A stretch of 6,643 bases of DNA from an uncultured Alistipes sp. (lineage in GTDB: Bacteria > Bacteroidota > Bacteroidia > Bacteroidales > Rikenellaceae): assembly GCA_959604655.1 (NCBI GenBank), contig CAUHCL010000110.1, forward strand, positions 1-6,643. Reading direction: 5' to 3'. The notes beneath the pieces are model-generated. The model made no database searches. It had not been told where the DNA came from and saw nothing but the letters and a program-made list of their open reading frames with translations. Shown piece by piece: positions 6,525 through 6,643 of this stretch. Made by a program: the position numbers and the translations under genes. Position 1 is the stretch's first letter; each line of letters starts with the position of its first letter.

Positions 6525-6643
6525 TTATCTCAATTTTAAAATTGCTTTAAAATTATTTTTTATCCACCTTAGTTCATCAATGACAGCCTGACCAATGCCA
6601 TTGATTTTGTATGTTGCAAATATTTTCGCAAGATGTCCTTTTA
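6525..6643 (-). CDS. C-terminal end of an unidentified gene (partial)
   Basis: The last 38 codons of a gene whose start lies beyond the window. It ends in DELRWIKNNFKAILKLR and a double TAA (6525-6527 is the stop). I do not recognise the family. The Lys-rich amphipathic tail with a Trp is common at the ends of glycosyltransferases and other polysaccharide-assembly enzymes, but that is context, not evidence. The open frame reaches the window edge, and the next gene's ATG begins 2 bp after the stop, the tight spacing expected for an operon partner. Other frames of this segment contain stops or less protein-like sequence. Confidence 0.6.
   Translation of the reverse strand, partial: KGHLAKIFATYKINGIGQAVIDELRWIKNNFKAILKLR

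Noticed and set aside
1..6643. Mobile element, CRISPR array, tRNA or rRNA
   Set aside because: No transposase-like frame, terminal inverted repeats, regularly spaced repeats or structural RNA signatures were seen on either strand.

Overview
The window is part of a surface-polysaccharide (capsule, O-antigen or exopolysaccharide) locus in which every supportable gene lies on the minus strand, so transcription runs from the high coordinates toward base 1. A member of Bacteroidota, most likely Bacteroidales, is suggested by three things: the long-loop RmlB with the segment just before its YSASK motif typical of that phylum, AT-rich start regions without clear Shine-Dalgarno sequences, and the gene order rfbA-rfbC-rfbD-rfbB. 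The genus is not resolved. The roughly 55% GC of the rml genes would suit a moderately GC-rich genus such as Alistipes or a Muribaculaceae member, but that is a weak inference.

Layout in transcription order: (i) 6643-6525, the last 38 codons of an unidentified gene entering from outside the window; (ii) 6522-5708, a family-2-type glycosyltransferase interrupted by one frameshift; (iii) 5707-5568, AT-rich non-coding DNA with an 11-bp direct repeat; (iv) 5567-5056, a 3' remnant of a decayed gene, possibly for a beta-propeller protein, with a frameshift and several stops; (v) 4999-4217, an intact GT2 glycosyltransferase; (vi) 4220-3225, an intact NAD-dependent epimerase/dehydratase (extended SDR), overlapping the GT2 gene by 4 bp; (vii) 3224-3064, a 161-bp spacer; (viii) 3063-1, the dTDP-L-rhamnose pathway genes rfbA, rfbC, rfbD and the first two thirds of rfbB, packed with a 3-bp gap and 4- and 11-bp overlaps.

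How the genes work together: RfbA activates glucose-1-phosphate as dTDP-glucose, RfbB dehydrates it, RfbC epimerises the 4-keto intermediate and RfbD reduces it to dTDP-L-rhamnose. The glycosyltransferases would build a repeat unit, plausibly including rhamnose, and the SDR would make or finish a second nucleotide sugar. GC content falls from about 55% in the rml genes through about 50% in the SDR to about 35-40% in the glycosyltransferase region. This is the usual signature of a conserved sugar-supply module joined to a variable, exchanged cassette. The cassette shows decay: one remnant gene and one frameshifted glycosyltransferase within about 1.5 kb. I found no RNA gene, CRISPR array, insertion sequence or clear novel system.
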